DNA of 64,000 nt from Argyresthia goedartella (GCA_949825045.1 OX463827.1:332501-396500); one strand, 5' to 3'; counted from the first letter of the stretch, positions 30,037 through 41,267 are shown. Made by a program: numbers and translations. Notes: a model not told the origin generated them from the letters alone.

Positions 30037-32653
30037 CCTTCGGCATACAAGGTGGATTTTTGTAACATGCCCTACATGGTGGGTGTGACATACCCTAATA
30101 AAACCGCGCATTGCAGACATTACAAGATTGTTGCATAAAAAATATTTCAATAAACTGATTTTTTACATCATTAGGAAGGACAAATAATAAAAATATGATT
30201 TATATTTAGTAATTATTTATTAGTTATAAAGGAACAAAAATCAGTCTATTCTGGACCACTAAATTAAATGGCTTCCACATTAGGGGCCTTTTTTAAATTA
30301 TTATCACAATTTGCTTTCTAAAAATTCTCAAAATCAACTTTATAAACTCACAATGAACTATCATAAAAATAAAACGTCAAGAATAATAAAAACTCTTCAT
30401 CTTTAGTTTTCATCTTTGCAACAGTTTTCGCAAATAAACTTGCAATGTTCGAGGCACAGCGGTATGGCACATTTCTCGCGTATATATTTTGTTTTTCGAT
30501 CTTTCTTCCTTGGTCATTTAGCACATCTTTGCATCGCATTAGTCTATTTTGGTGGAGTGCATGATAGTGCGCCTAGATGTTCTCCTAATCTTTTACGCAG
30601 TTCTTTAGATAATCTTTCGTTCTCCGATCTTTTTCTCTGGTGTTCTTCTAGTAAGGCAAAACCGATTTTTTTTTGGTAGATTCGCCTGTAGTTAGTTTTT
30701 TTATCTGTATATTATTGTTTGACAGATATATTATCATCGCGTTTATACCTGCATGATTCACCAGGGCAAAAAATAATGTGAGTGGCCACCGGGGCGAGTT
30801 TCGGCAAACGTCTTATGTTCTTGAAAGTTTGTCAACTACATCTACACCACTTTTTGTCGCATTATAAAATGTGATGATTTCTGGTTTTTGTTTCGCTCCA
30901 GTTTCTTCGTTTATGTTGAGTCATGGTGTAATGTTGACAAAAAATATGCCTTTTTCTTGGTTTTGGCACGTATGAAACCAAAGTTGTTTTCTTTTGGAAG
31001 CCGAACACAGAAGTGTGCTCCTCGCGTCTTGTCTTGAATTCAGCTGGAAGACAGGTTTTATTTGCGCGTGAAGTCCCAACAATTGTGAGCTTGAGCTTCT
31101 CAAGTAAATTCTGTGCAGTCTCCAAACTGGTGAAGAAATTGTCCATCGTTATTTGCATGAGGTACCCGACACGCATTGCACCATCCTGTCTACCAAATCA
31201 TATGGCTTGTTGCTTACAAAGTAAGGACTACCATCGGGCTGTGTTCCACAATAGATTTCCATGTTCATCGTATAAAACGTTTTACTGACTATAAGAGCAA
31301 ATATTTTAAACCTGAAACCACATCTTCCTCTGAACGCAAAAAGCTCTTCGTCTAAAGTGAGATATTCATGTGGTGAATACGCATCTTGGCAATTAGTAAC
31401 AAAACATTCAAATACATCTCGAATAGGTGCCAGTTTGTCCATCTTAGGTCTATTTGTCCTTGCCAACATGTCGTCGAACCTCAGGTGATTAAATAAGAAA
31501 GTAAATCTATTTCGTGTCATAGTCAGTCGAAAAATATCAATGCCTGTGCCATCTGTTGCCCACAAGTCTTCTAAATTTTTTCTCCCTGCTCGAAATACAC
31601 CAGCCAGTATCAGTAGTCTGATAAATGCCTTAAGCTCTACAAGTGACGTTTCAGATCTCGTGGAATCAACAGCTTAATCGGTTTTCTGTGACAATAGTAA
31701 ATTCGTTCGAATCCTGTCATTTGTATGTATCAAAATTGTGTATTCTCTGATAAAAATAGTTCAAAGCAGTCTAAGAGAGATTTCTTATCCCTTGCGAGTG
31801 ACTTGACGACCATTGTTGCTTTTATTATGTTCTCATTTCTGGTACGAACATTTGTTTTAGTTGGATTTTTTTGCCACTTTGTCCCATCTTTACCATAAAA
31901 ATAGTCTCTAGAAGACGGCGATGACGACTGGCTTTGAGAAGCATTGTTCTCATTCGACGATTCTGTTTGAATTGAACGTGACAGCGGTATTTCTTCTGAC
32001 GCACTGGACGCGGGCCTTTCAACTTGGATTACTTCAGTTGATATTTATATTTCGCATCATGATGATCTTGTTCGCTCTCGAATACCAGATGACCGCCTTA
32101 CTGCTTTCCGAGATGTCTGTCTCTTTCGAGAAAGTGATTGTCTTTATGAATGCTCCTTTGTAAGTGGCTGGTTGACATTGACATCTTCAGCATCAGCCTC
32201 ACTTCCATGATCTGAAGCTATAGTCAAGTGATCGGACTCACAATCATTTTCAGACGAAATAATGTCATCGCAATCAGGGTCATCTTCTTATAATAAATAT
32301 TGTTGAATGAGCTCGTCTCTGATAAAAGCCATTATTTTGACCTAAAAAATAAAATGTGCTAAGTTAAACGTAGTGAACGTTAAACATGTAATGTACAATT
32401 ACCAAGTTATCTTATCTTATCTTAACATTATTCTAATGCGGAAAAATAACAACAAGACACTTACCTAAAAATCTGCATCCCGTACAAGGTGGTGTGTGAG
32501 ATACCCAAAAAACGTCTAGCTTCCAAGAGCGCAAGCACACCACTGAGGCATTCACACCTATCGAAGCGGCAACGTGTCTAACTCACAACGTCATTTAAAA
32601 AAAGTTGTAACAGTTTTTAACTGTCTGCGGTGTATTAAATTGTATGCCGAAGG
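30037..32653 (-). mobile_element. piggyBac-type element, full length, inactive
   Basis: The 2617 bp are bounded by TTAA (30033-30036 and 32654-32657). The terminal repeats CCTTCGGCATACAA (30037-30050) and its reverse complement (32640-32653) match for 14 bases. Both the TTAA target and the size are piggyBac hallmarks. The transposase gene runs on the minus strand with several breaks. The last 90 bp of the right end are part of the segment duplicated at 61107. Confidence 0.92.
30403..32332 (-). pseudogene. piggyBac transposase, several stops and shifts
   Basis: The start ATG is at 32332-32330 (MAFIRDELIQQ), followed by an acidic N-terminus (DDPDCDDIISSENDCES). The core is in two open pieces, 31565-31149 and 31176-30862. 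The catalytic Asp residues are visible in LTLDEELFAF (about 31370), ITMDNFFTS (about 31150) and the shifted GVDVVDKL (about 30840). The C-terminal Cys-rich finger (CAIPLCLEHCKFICENCC, about 30470-30415) ends at TAA 30405-30403. The internal stops and frame changes make it non-functional, but motif order and length are those of the family. Confidence 0.88.
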
Positions 32654-33132
32654 TTAAGCCGTGAGAATATGTTTAAGTATATAAGTATGTCGAAAGGCTC
32701 ATCATGTCTACTTTTCTCACAGAACCACTAGTATTTATTGGTTTTTACATACCAAGAGATCAGCCGGACAGAAATCCAGACAGAAATGATAAGAAATAAT
32801 AAATGTTTATGCAGAACAAAAGGTACAAACCTGTTATAAAAACTTAGCTTAGGTGTAGAATACAGTTTATTATGTTATAAGACAAAGTGCTGGTTGGTTA
32901 TGTACATAATTCATTGAGAATAACGTTGGAGTCCCTACGTCCCAAGATAGGGTTACCCATGTGTTTAGGAATAATCATCAAGCCCCTCCAAAAATATGAA
33001 TAATTAATAGTAAGTTACCAAATGTGTCATGTTTCTTTTAACATTAAATCCCAAATTACGAAAGCATTTTTCCCAAGCTGAAACGGAGACGCTAAACTAT
33101 TCCGCTAGTTCATCCGATAATTTTCAAGGGCC

Positions 33133-33239
33133 TTACCACAAAAAAATAAACTCCTGTCCAACACTTGTTTAAAAACAAAAATGTATAGGATTTGACGTTT
33201 GTTTTGAGGTTTAAAGCCGTTTAATACTTTTTGTGGTAA
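33133..33239. mobile_element. 107-bp MITE-like unit (TTACCACAAAAA ends)
   Basis: TTACCACAAAAA (33133-33144) and TTTTTGTGGTAA (33228-33239) are exact 12-bp inverted repeats around AT-rich sequence. The same unit is in the duplicate at about 61676-61782, with one changed terminal base. Confidence 0.65.
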
Positions 33240-33608
33240 CACCGCAAGGGTTCAGGGGTTTGGGGTTGAAAATCAGTAAAAAAAGCATCTAGTAATAAAG
33301 GTTTTCATTTCTTAAATATTATTCCATATTCATATAAATTAGGTATGTTTATTTTAACAATAGTAGGTATATCAGTAAATGTAATGCCAATTGATTTTCA
33401 CAATTAGCAGCATCGACCTCGCAGACTAAGTGAATCTCATAATTGTTTAATGTGTCGTGTAATACTCGTCAACCTGAATGGCAAGACTACACTAGTAAGT
33501 TACACGGTCTGAGTTCACTCGCCTGACGACAACCGCGCTCGATGTAGTTCTAGGTATTATCTTACACAATAGCTACTTGAGATGATATCAAGCGTGAAAC
33601 GTAGCAAC

Positions 33609-33860
33609 AATAGTAGTTTATGTGACTGATACATAATGCCTAATTATGTACAGTTACATACACTAGTTTATCTACACACATATCATAAGCTCTCTTTGAT
33701 GTGTTCAGGAACCGCATGTTTGACCGGCATTGTGGCATTGAGTTGTTTAGCTTGTTCTGTAGTACCAACTTCACAGACAAAGTAGGGGCGGCACGCAGGC
33801 GGGCGTCGGCGTTCGAAATTTTAATGTCATAATATGTAGAAAATTTACACATTATGGTCA
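33609..33860. repeat. Member of the dispersed repeat seen at 18851-19142
   Basis: Contains AGTTTATGTGACTGATACAT and, reversed relative to the 18.9-kb copy, the block from TAAGCTCTCTTTGATGTG to GGCGGGCGTCGGCGTTCG. A minus-strand frame of 76 codons (33870-33640) crosses it and is repeated at 62413-62183, but shows no domain. Family unknown. Confidence 0.6.
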
Positions 33861-34277
33861 TTATGTTCAATATTCAGATAAGAAGTTAGTTTTTACAAAG
33901 TAGTTTAACATTATGCTGATCGTAACGTGCGGTTTTTTGACGCTGTAAAGATGGTTTATGATACGTGTGTAGATAAATATTTTTATGATATTGTTGAAAG
34001 CTCAGGGGGCCAATTCTCACAATGGCGATATTTAATCACATTCGACATTTATCGATCCATATGACATATTTCGATAAATATCACGATTGACCTATTCTCA
34101 TGCAATGACAAAAAGTCACAATCGATTATCGAGCAAATCAGTTCGATACGTATCGACTACTCTGAGGCAGTCGACATTGAAAATATCGACTTTGAGCTCA
34201 TGAAAAAAAGTTAAACTGTCAAGAAGCATGAGTTTGTTTGAGATGAGATTGTTACACTGAGAAATACCTAACTGAAA

Positions 34278-35110
34278 ATGTCATCATTGGATAGTTTTGT
34301 TGCTGCTTTTGTAGCAGGTTAAGTGGACGATTTACAACTGCTGCTGCAACATCTCGTCGTCGCGTCCAATGGAGGATCGATCCATGGGAATTAGCAGAGA
34401 GATTTTGTAAAAAACTTTTGCCTTTCCAAAGCTTTGACCATGGACGTTATGAACATGGTTGAACCACTGATGCAGCAAAAAGAATAAAATTACAGACGAA
34501 AGTAAGTACCCCTCTTCGTAGAAAAATTAGTAGGTGCTCTACCTATCTTCTCCCACAGTGGTCCAGTGTAGAGAAGTGGCAAAAAATGACTTTAAGTACA
34601 TGTAAATATCTATAGTAATAGACATTTGGAATATAACCACGTGAAACAGAGGACTTTTTGTGGCATGTCTGGTGTGGTATGTGGATTCATTGACCTATGT
34701 ACCAATTTGGATTCTTTGTTTTATGTGAACCCACTGCTAACCAATATTTTTATGATTGTTTCAGGTTTTCTGCGCTTTAAACTTTTTTTCCACTGGCTGC
34801 TATCAATCTCCGGTGGGAAACAATTTTATTGTTAATATTACGCAACCAACAGTGTCAAGATGCGTTCAGGAGGTGGTGGAGACCCTAAATCATCCTACCA
34901 TATTTGGCGAGTGGGTCCACTTTCCTAACTCATTTCAAGAAATGAAATCTGTAGTCAGAGAGTAAGACAATGTTTACAATGTTACTTTATCAGTTTTTAT
35001 GACATGTATGGGTTTCCTGGAATCACTGGCTGCATAGACTGTACTCATTTATAAATTTTTACACCAGCCTCAACGGATCATGATGAAAGGAGCTATGTAA
35101 ACCTACCAAA
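34278..35110 (+). pseudogene. Harbinger transposase remnant (two exons, truncated)
   Basis: Exon 1 (34278-34501) starts MSSLDSFVAAF; it has a stop at codon 15 and shifts, but IDPWELAERDFVKNF..SKAL is readable, and it ends at a good donor (GTAAGT, 34502). Exon 2 begins after TTTCAG (34760-34764) and reads VFCALNFFSTGCYQSPVG, then SQPTVSRC-like text and NHPTIFGEWVHFPNSFQEM. After a stop at 34961, a shifted MYGFPGITGCIDCTH contains the first catalytic Asp of the HARBI1-type DDE domain. The sequence stops being recognisable near 35110, so the second Asp and the Glu are lost. The wild-type enzyme would cut at the GGGG(C/T)CAATTCTCA ends. Confidence 0.85.
34531..34625 (+). mobile_element. LINE 3' UTR relic inside the Harbinger intron
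   Basis: About 95 bp (CTTCTCCCACAGTGGTCCAG, GTAGAGAAGTGGCAAAAAATG, GTAAATATCTATAGTAATA) matching the 3' end of the LINE at 12100-16025 (15930-16010). It lies in the intron between the two transposase exons and is shared with the duplicate at 63072-63170, so it predates the duplication. Confidence 0.75.
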
Positions 35111-35302
35111 TTATTCTATATTATTATATATACTATATTACTTGTATAACAATTGTCGCATAATAAAACATAATTTAAGTGCATAAAAATCTTTTATTTT
35201 TATTATTCATATGTGTTCAATAAAATCAAATATATGTTTTCTTAACAGTTTAAGTAATAAAACATTTTTTAATGAGTTTGTTACAAAAACTTTATTTGTA
35301 TG

Positions 35303-35515
35303 TGTACAAGCATGCACATCGTTGGTATTCACTGTACTTTTATAACCTAGATAATTATTGTAAATTAAGCATAACACGTAGTTTACCTTTCTAGGCTAAA
35401 GACTAGTCTGAGTTAGTTGCAATAAAGCACTCGGTACAATTACCAGTTAACGTCTTTCCTTCGGAACCTACAACATACATCCTACAACAACACGTTACGA
35501 GCTAAGGCTCGTACA
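35303..35515 (+). repeat. 5' LTR of the young BEL/Pao element
   Basis: Begins TGTACAAGC and ends CTCGTACA. The U3/R boundary is placed at 35376 and R/U5 at about 35457 on the basis of the extra R copy at 41262-41343, which starts and stops at exactly these points. Confidence 0.95.
35341..35457 (+). promoter_or_regulatory. LTR core promoter and poly(A) signal
   Basis: A TATA-like TATAAC starts at 35341, 35 bp before the inferred transcription start ACGTAG (35376). AATAAA is at 35421-35426, about 31 nt before the inferred cleavage site (35457). The start and cleavage sites are inferred from the ends of the R-only copy at 41262-41343; spacing to both signals agrees. Confidence 0.7.
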
Positions 35516-35517
35516 TT

Positions 35518-35530
35518 TGGTCCTTCGAGC
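35518..35530 (+). promoter_or_regulatory. Primer-binding site, tRNA-Tyr
   Basis: TGGTCCTTCGAGC, two bases after the LTR, is complementary to the last 13 nt of an insect tRNA-Tyr (acceptor strand starting CCTTCGA, CCA added). Minus-strand DNA synthesis would start here. Complementarity stops after 13 nt in this copy. Confidence 0.85.
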
Positions 35531-35630
35531 AAAGTTGATTGTGGTTACGGTTATTCCTACTCACTACGGGATAATACGTGATTGGAGTCAGCGTATCGGC
35601 GCCGTTGGAAACACAGGACGTTGTAAAACC

Positions 35631-35935
35631 ACAAACATCCGTCCGGGGGTCAACTTCGGCGGGAACAAACAGCCGTCTGGAGCCAGGAGGCGCCAGCGGG
35701 AACAAACATCCGTCCGGGGGTCAACTTCGGCGGGAACAAACAGCCGTCTGGAGCCAGGAGGCGCCAGCGGGTACAAACATCCGTCCGGGGGTCAACTTCA
35801 GCGGGAACAAACATCCGTCCGGGGGTCAACTTCGGCGGGAACAAACAGCCTTCTGGAGCCAGGAGGCGCCAGCGGGTACAAACATCCGTCTGGAGGTCAT
35901 CTGCGACGGGAACAAACAGCCGTCCGGGGTCAGCA
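35631..35935 (+). repeat. Leader minisatellite, about nine units of 33-37 bp
   Basis: Units start ACAAACATCCGTC or ACAAACAGCCGTC and end GCGGG. Two types alternate: a 34-bp unit containing GGGGGTCAACTTC and a 37-bp unit containing GAGCCAGGAGGCGCCAG. It lies in the untranslated leader between PBS and gag. Open frames across it in both strands are by-products of the repeat. Confidence 0.9.
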
Positions 35936-35960
35936 GACTTGGGCATAACAAAACAACAAA

Positions 35961-38900
35961 ATGGCAGACAAATTGGGAGATGTGCTGAAACAACAGGCGG
36001 TCATCATTGATCAAATCAAGGGCATAGGCGACAATTTCAACAAAGATGGACCATCAAGGAAGAACAAGGAGTACCTGAGGGTCCGTTTGGAGCGGTTACA
36101 ACTAAACTGGGAGCAATTTGAGCTCAATCATTCGCGCCTGATGAGCAAGGAAGATAAAACATCTGAGTACTTCACCGACAACGTCTACGAGAAAGCTAAA
36201 GCGAGCTACCTGTCCATCAAGCAAGCAATTTCGGGATACGAGCAAAGGATGCGTCAACAAGAGGTGCAAGAGCAAGTTCAGGATTACAACACCGACCCCA
36301 AGGCTACACAATCAGCTACATCATCGGCTTCACATTCCGGAACAAAGGTGTTGGAGCTTCTGGGCGAGCAACGATCAAACATCAAAGCTTTAGAACGAAC
36401 CATAAGAAATGTGAACATCGACTATATCTCGGAAAAATGGCAGTTAGAAGACAAACTGAAGACTATATCAACTCGCTGGCAAACTTTCGACAATATGTAC
36501 TGGAAGCTGGATAACCTGCTTGATGACACAACAGAGTACGAAATGGAGTATAATAGGCTGGAAAAGTTATTCGACGAGGCAAAATCGCTCATCAACGGAA
36601 AAATGGGATATATTCAACATAGGGAACAATCGACACCGAAAATAGAAATCCCGACATTCGACGGGAATTACTCCAAATGGACTACATTCAAAGATTTGTT
36701 CACGGAGACTGTGCACAACAACAAAAACATATCGCCGGCCCAGAAAATGCAACATTTAAAAACAAAACTTAAGGGGGAAGCAGAACGCCTGGTACAGCAT
36801 TTACACGTTAGCGCCAACAACTATAAAGACTGTTGGGAAATATTGGAACATCGTTACGACAATCTTCGTCTCCTCTTCGGATACTATGCGAACTTATTGC
36901 TCAACCAACCTAACATACAACAAGCAACCGCGACCCAGGTGAAAAGACTACACGACACGACGTTGGAGAACATCAATGCTATTGCAAACTTAAACATTGA
37001 TACTAGCGGATGGGAACCATTGGTGGTGCATATCCTTCAACAAAAACTGGATCCCGAGACCCTGCAGTCGTATATCGAATCGCTAGAATCACCTCGGGAA
37101 CTGCCAAAACTCGATAGCTTTTTGGGCTACCTCGAACACAAATTCATCTCATTGGAGTCCAGCAACAGTAAAGCTCCAGGGAACAACTACAACAACAAGG
37201 AACAGAACAAGAATTCGTCAAACAACAACCCTCCCTTTTTCAAGTCGGTTAATAAAAAGGGGGCAGCCAGTTCAACGTTCAAACCACGAACCTATTATAC
37301 AGCAAAGAGAACGTGCCCGCGCTGTAATGGAGAACATGGATTATACGCGTGCCAAGAGTTTTTGCACCTTGAACCTTTGGCTAAATTACGAGAAGTTGAA
37401 AAACTGAGAGTATGCAGCAACTGCCTGTTTGGACACAACGGGGATATTTGCAGATCAAACAAAAAATGTAAAGAGTGCAATGGGTCGCACAGCACATTGC
37501 TGCACGAGGCAATATCTAGGCCAAGCAAGTCAGCAAGCCAGCAAGTGAACCGGCACAGCACGCACGTATCGAGTACGGAAACAAACGAAGTACTGTTGGC
37601 CACAGCAAAACTTATGGTGCAAGCCAACGACGGAACTTATGTAACGCTGAGAGCTTTACTCGACCAAGGTTCTCAGATAACAATGATAACAGAGGACGCT
37701 GTGCAACGGCTACAACTCAAGAGGATCAAAAACAATGCTGATGTAACTGGGTTGGGAACAACACCCAACAAATGCAAGGGAGAAATCCATCTCGATTGCA
37801 AAGCTCTACACAACGACTACAACTTCGTCATGGGTGCCTTAATTATGAGGCGACTGACCAACAAGCTGCCTAACAGATCGTTCGATGTGGACTCTTGGAA
37901 GCATTTACAACATTTGAAGTTGGCGGACCCAGAGTTCAACATAACAGGAGAGATCGATATTTTATTGGGCGCTGATATTTATCCGGAATTGATAATGGAA
38001 GGCCTGATTAAAACAAACAATCAAGCAATTATTGCGCAACAAACACGGTTGGGATGGGTGATATGCGGAAAATTCTCCCAAAGGACTTTCAACTGTCATG
38101 TCACCATCAACAATATGGAAGATATCAGCAATTTTTGGGAACAGGAGGAGATAGCAAGCAACCAAGTTGAAACTAGCTCGGAAGACTTCTGCGAAAAAAT
38201 GTATGCGGAAACAACAGAGCGACTTCTTGACGGACGATACCAGATTCGCCTCCCGATGAAGAAGGACTTCAAGAACAAGCTGGGACTATCAAAACCACAA
38301 GCTATTGCACAGTATAAACAATTAGTGCGCAAGCTTAACAAAAACAAAGAATTTTCCCAACGCTACAATGACTTCATGGCCGAATATGAACAATTGGGTC
38401 ATATGGAGATATCAAATAAACAAGAACAGCTTCAATATTATCTACCGCACCACGGAATCTTGAGAATGGAAGCGGTCACAACAAAGCTAAGAGTAGTATT
38501 TAACGCCTCGGCAAAAACAACAAGCGGATTCAGTCTCAATGACTTGATGGAAACAGGACCTAATCTTCAAGCGGACCTTCAAGGACTATTACTACAGTGG
38601 CGACAGTACAAATACGTCTACTCAGCAGATATTGAGAAGATGTACAGATTCATCGTCGTACATCCGGAAGATAGGCCACTCCAGAAAATAATTTGGCAGG
38701 ATTCATCAAAGAAAATGAGAGAATTCGAATTGAAAACAATAACATACGGGACTAAGGCCGCGCCTTACTTAGCCCAGAAAACGTTGAAGCAGCTCGCCTC
38801 GGACGAAGGCGATAAGCTTCCTCAAGCAAAAAGCGTCCTTCAGAACAACTTCTACATGGACGATGCACTCTTCGGAAAACATACAACAGAACAAGCAAGG

Positions 38901-41267
38901 TTAACAAGAGACCAGCTCATAACGCTCCTCAACAAAGGCGGGTTCAACCTCCGGAAATGGTCAAGCAATGACCCATCTTTAGTTGCCGATCTACCCGAAG
39001 AGATGAGAAACCCCCGAAACTTCAACTTCAGCGAAAAGGAAACATCAAAAACACTTGGGTTGGGATGGAACCCGAAGAACGATCAATTTATGTTCACATC
39101 AACATTAGAACAAACAACAAACTATGTCAAAACAAAAAGGCATATGTTAAGTGACGTCGCTAAGCTATTTGACCCACTTGGCTGGCTGTCGCCAGTTACG
39201 ATTAAAGCAAAAATCATGTTTCAACAAGTATGGCTGTCTAAGATTTCCTGGGACGACGAATTGCCGGAGGATATCCAAAAGGAGTGGACAACTATAAGGA
39301 AGGATCTTCAAAACATACAACATTTTACAATACCGAGATGGTTGGGGATTGAAGAAACAAACTGCAACATCGAATTACATGCATTTTGCGATGCGTCAGA
39401 AAAAGCATACGCCTGCGTCGTTTACTCGAAGGTTACGTTGTCTACCGGCGATGAGAAAATAACACTTGTCGCAGCGAAAACTAAAGTAGCGCCCATAAAT
39501 AAACAAATAACGCTACCAAGATTGGAGTTGGGTGGTGCATTATTACTAGCCCGACTGGTGGACAAAATAAAACACAGATTTGCTGAAAATCACAACATGA
39601 AGATAATTGCATGGACGGACTCAATGGTCGTGCTGGGATGGCTGCAAGGAGATGAACATCGCTGGAAACCCTATGTGGGAAACCGGGTTCAGGAGATCAA
39701 GAGTGTCGTCCCGGCTCAACAATGGAAACACGTGAAATCAAAGCAAAATCCAGCGGACTGTGCTTCCAGAGGACTCCTTCCGTCACAACTGCGGGGGTTC
39801 AACCTTTGGTGGGAAGGGCCTCATTGGCTTCGAAACAACGACGCAACACAAATGGCTACGGAACCTTCAAGTTATTCAACAAACGAAGAAATAAAGATTC
39901 AAGCTTATCCAGCACAACAAACAGAAATGGGGGTCATCGCCAGCGTCATCGAAAAATGCAGTTCATTGTCAAGGGCTACGCGCATACTAGCGTGGGTGTC
40001 ACGTTTCATAACAACGGCACGCGACCCGGCGACAAGGGGCAACTCCAAACACCTATCGTTGCAGGAAATACGACGCGCGCTACAGCGAATAGTAAAACAA
40101 GAACAAAATACGTATTTTAAATCCGAAATTAAAGATTTAAAATCAAAGGGAACTGTCAGATCCAACAGTAACATTATCAAGCTGAATCCTATCTTGGATG
40201 AAGAGGAGAACCTACGTGTCGGAGGCAGGCTGAAGAACTCAGAGTTGGGGTACACGACAAAACATCCAATAATTCTGCCATCAAACAGCAGACTGACACA
40301 GTTATTAATCGAACAAGCTCATCAACAAACATTACACGGAGGTTCCCGGCTCACGTTAAATTACCTGAGACAGCGTTATTGGATCATCAGCGGCAACAAA
40401 ACAGTAAAACAAAGATTGAGACTATGCGTGCCGTGTACAAGATTCAAACCGCAAAAACAAAACCAGAGGATGGGAGACTTACCAAAAGCCAGAATAACAC
40501 CATCGAGACCGTTTTACAACTGCGGCGTGGACTTCGCAGGCCCAGTAGATGTCAAGGCCAATAAAGGAAGAGGAGTCCGAACATCCAAGGGCTACATCGC
40601 CGTGTTTATCTGCATGGCAACAAAGGCCATTCATCTGGAACTGGTCTCGGATCTGAGCACCCAAGCCTTTATTTTGGCATTGAAAAGGGTGGTCAGTAGA
40701 AGGGGTCTGATAAAAAACATATGGAGTGACAACGGAACAAACCTCCTGGGAAGCAGCAGAGAACTTAAGAAACAGTTCAAGGAACAATCAACATTTAATG
40801 AAGACTTCGTGAACAAGACAAATGAGTTGGAAATCCAGTGGCATTTCATCGCACCGGCCTGGCCAACTGCGGGCGGGTTGTGGGAATCCGCTGTCAAATC
40901 CATGAAGTATCACCTGAAAAGAGTGATAGGGGAGCAAAAACTCACATATGAAGAGTTTTACAGCCTTCTAACATGCATAGAAGCTTGTCTCAACTCGAGG
41001 CCGCTGCTACAGCTGACCGAAGACACAGAGGATCGGGAATTTGTCCTAACTCCGGGTCACTTCTTAATCGGCGAACCTCTATTAGCAATACCAGAAGAAG
41101 ATCTGAAAGGCGAAGTCAGTCTGCGAAATCGGTGGAAGTTAACCACGAAGATGTACCAGGACTTCTGGAAGAAATGGTCATCAGACTATCTACAACACTT
41201 ACAAACGAGGAGTAAGTGGAACAACAAAACAGAAAACTCGAAAATCCGGCTCGAAGGACCAACGTAG
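35961..41267 (+). CDS. BEL/Pao Gag-Pol polyprotein, open, integrase tail replaced
   Basis: One frame of 1768 codons starts at ATG in CAAAATGG. Domains in order: Gag DUF1759-like (about 220-400, with IPTFDGNYSKW); Cys-rich knuckles (about 451-515, CPRCNGEHGLYAC and later pairs); and an aspartic protease with LLDQGSQ at about 565-571 (Gln where Ser is common). RT follows with VFNASAKT, YSADIEKM and the catalytic YMDD at 965-968, then RNase H (FCDASE, Asp1144; WTDS). The H2C2 finger is HQQTLHGG...CVPC. The integrase triad is Asp1524 (VDFAGP), Asp1590 (SDNGTN) and Glu1642 (GGLWES). The DUF5641-type C-terminus starts normally (LTPGHFLIG) but ends after KWNNKTENSK, where the frame runs into the tRNA-like sequence. 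It lacks about 70 residues compared with the element at 42217. Confidence 0.93.
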   Translation: MADKLGDVLKQQAVIIDQIKGIGDNFNKDGPSRKNKEYLRVRLERLQLNWEQFELNHSRLMSKEDKTSEYFTDNVYEKAKASYLSIKQAISGYEQRMRQQEVQEQVQDYNTDPKATQSATSSASHSGTKVLELLGEQRSNIKALERTIRNVNIDYISEKWQLEDKLKTISTRWQTFDNMYWKLDNLLDDTTEYEMEYNRLEKLFDEAKSLINGKMGYIQHREQSTPKIEIPTFDGNYSKWTTFKDLFTETVHNNKNISPAQKMQHLKTKLKGEAERLVQHLHVSANNYKDCWEILEHRYDNLRLLFGYYANLLLNQPNIQQATATQVKRLHDTTLENINAIANLNIDTSGWEPLVVHILQQKLDPETLQSYIESLESPRELPKLDSFLGYLEHKFISLESSNSKAPGNNYNNKEQNKNSSNNNPPFFKSVNKKGAASSTFKPRTYYTAKRTCPRCNGEHGLYACQEFLHLEPLAKLREVEKLRVCSNCLFGHNGDICRSNKKCKECNGSHSTLLHEAISRPSKSASQQVNRHSTHVSSTETNEVLLATAKLMVQANDGTYVTLRALLDQGSQITMITEDAVQRLQLKRIKNNADVTGLGTTPNKCKGEIHLDCKALHNDYNFVMGALIMRRLTNKLPNRSFDVDSWKHLQHLKLADPEFNITGEIDILLGADIYPELIMEGLIKTNNQAIIAQQTRLGWVICGKFSQRTFNCHVTINNMEDISNFWEQEEIASNQVETSSEDFCEKMYAETTERLLDGRYQIRLPMKKDFKNKLGLSKPQAIAQYKQLVRKLNKNKEFSQRYNDFMAEYEQLGHMEISNKQEQLQYYLPHHGILRMEAVTTKLRVVFNASAKTTSGFSLNDLMETGPNLQADLQGLLLQWRQYKYVYSADIEKMYRFIVVHPEDRPLQKIIWQDSSKKMREFELKTITYGTKAAPYLAQKTLKQLASDEGDKLPQAKSVLQNNFYMDDALFGKHTTEQARLTRDQLITLLNKGGFNLRKWSSNDPSLVADLPEEMRNPRNFNFSEKETSKTLGLGWNPKNDQFMFTSTLEQTTNYVKTKRHMLSDVAKLFDPLGWLSPVTIKAKIMFQQVWLSKISWDDELPEDIQKEWTTIRKDLQNIQHFTIPRWLGIEETNCNIELHAFCDASEKAYACVVYSKVTLSTGDEKITLVAAKTKVAPINKQITLPRLELGGALLLARLVDKIKHRFAENHNMKIIAWTDSMVVLGWLQGDEHRWKPYVGNRVQEIKSVVPAQQWKHVKSKQNPADCASRGLLPSQLRGFNLWWEGPHWLRNNDATQMATEPSSYSTNEEIKIQAYPAQQTEMGVIASVIEKCSSLSRATRILAWVSRFITTARDPATRGNSKHLSLQEIRRALQRIVKQEQNTYFKSEIKDLKSKGTVRSNSNIIKLNPILDEEENLRVGGRLKNSELGYTTKHPIILPSNSRLTQLLIEQAHQQTLHGGSRLTLNYLRQRYWIISGNKTVKQRLRLCVPCTRFKPQKQNQRMGDLPKARITPSRPFYNCGVDFAGPVDVKANKGRGVRTSKGYIAVFICMATKAIHLELVSDLSTQAFILALKRVVSRRGLIKNIWSDNGTNLLGSSRELKKQFKEQSTFNEDFVNKTNELEIQWHFIAPAWPTAGGLWESAVKSMKYHLKRVIGEQKLTYEEFYSLLTCIEACLNSRPLLQLTEDTEDREFVLTPGHFLIGEPLLAIPEEDLKGEVSLRNRWKLTTKMYQDFWKKWSSDYLQHLQTRSKWNNKTENSKIRLEGPT

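Larger units (their letters stand above)
32564..35302. repeat. Segmental duplication, copy 1 (left part)
   Basis: Colinear and about 98-99% identical by eye with 61107-63850. It begins inside the right end of the piggyBac element and runs through its TTAA, about 1.35 kb of flanking DNA, the Harbinger left TIR and the transposase remnant, up to the GTATG target of the BEL/Pao element at 35303. It resumes at 41581 and matches to 41735, where the second copy reaches the window end. Confidence 0.93.

Noticed and set aside
30033..32657. Complete active piggyBac
   Set aside because: Ends and TTAA are intact, but the transposase has several stops and shifts.
33640..33870. 76-codon minus-strand frame repeated at 62183-62413
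   Set aside because: Conserved only because the segment is duplicated; the related piece near 19 kb is broken and no domain is visible.
35631..35935. CRISPR-like array
   Set aside because: Units are full tandem repeats without unique spacers, inside an insect LTR retrotransposon leader.
35517..35988. Open frames of 143 and 136 codons (+) and several on the minus strand
   Set aside because: They are produced by the leader minisatellite, whose units have lengths that keep all frames open; no domain and overlapping frames on both strands.
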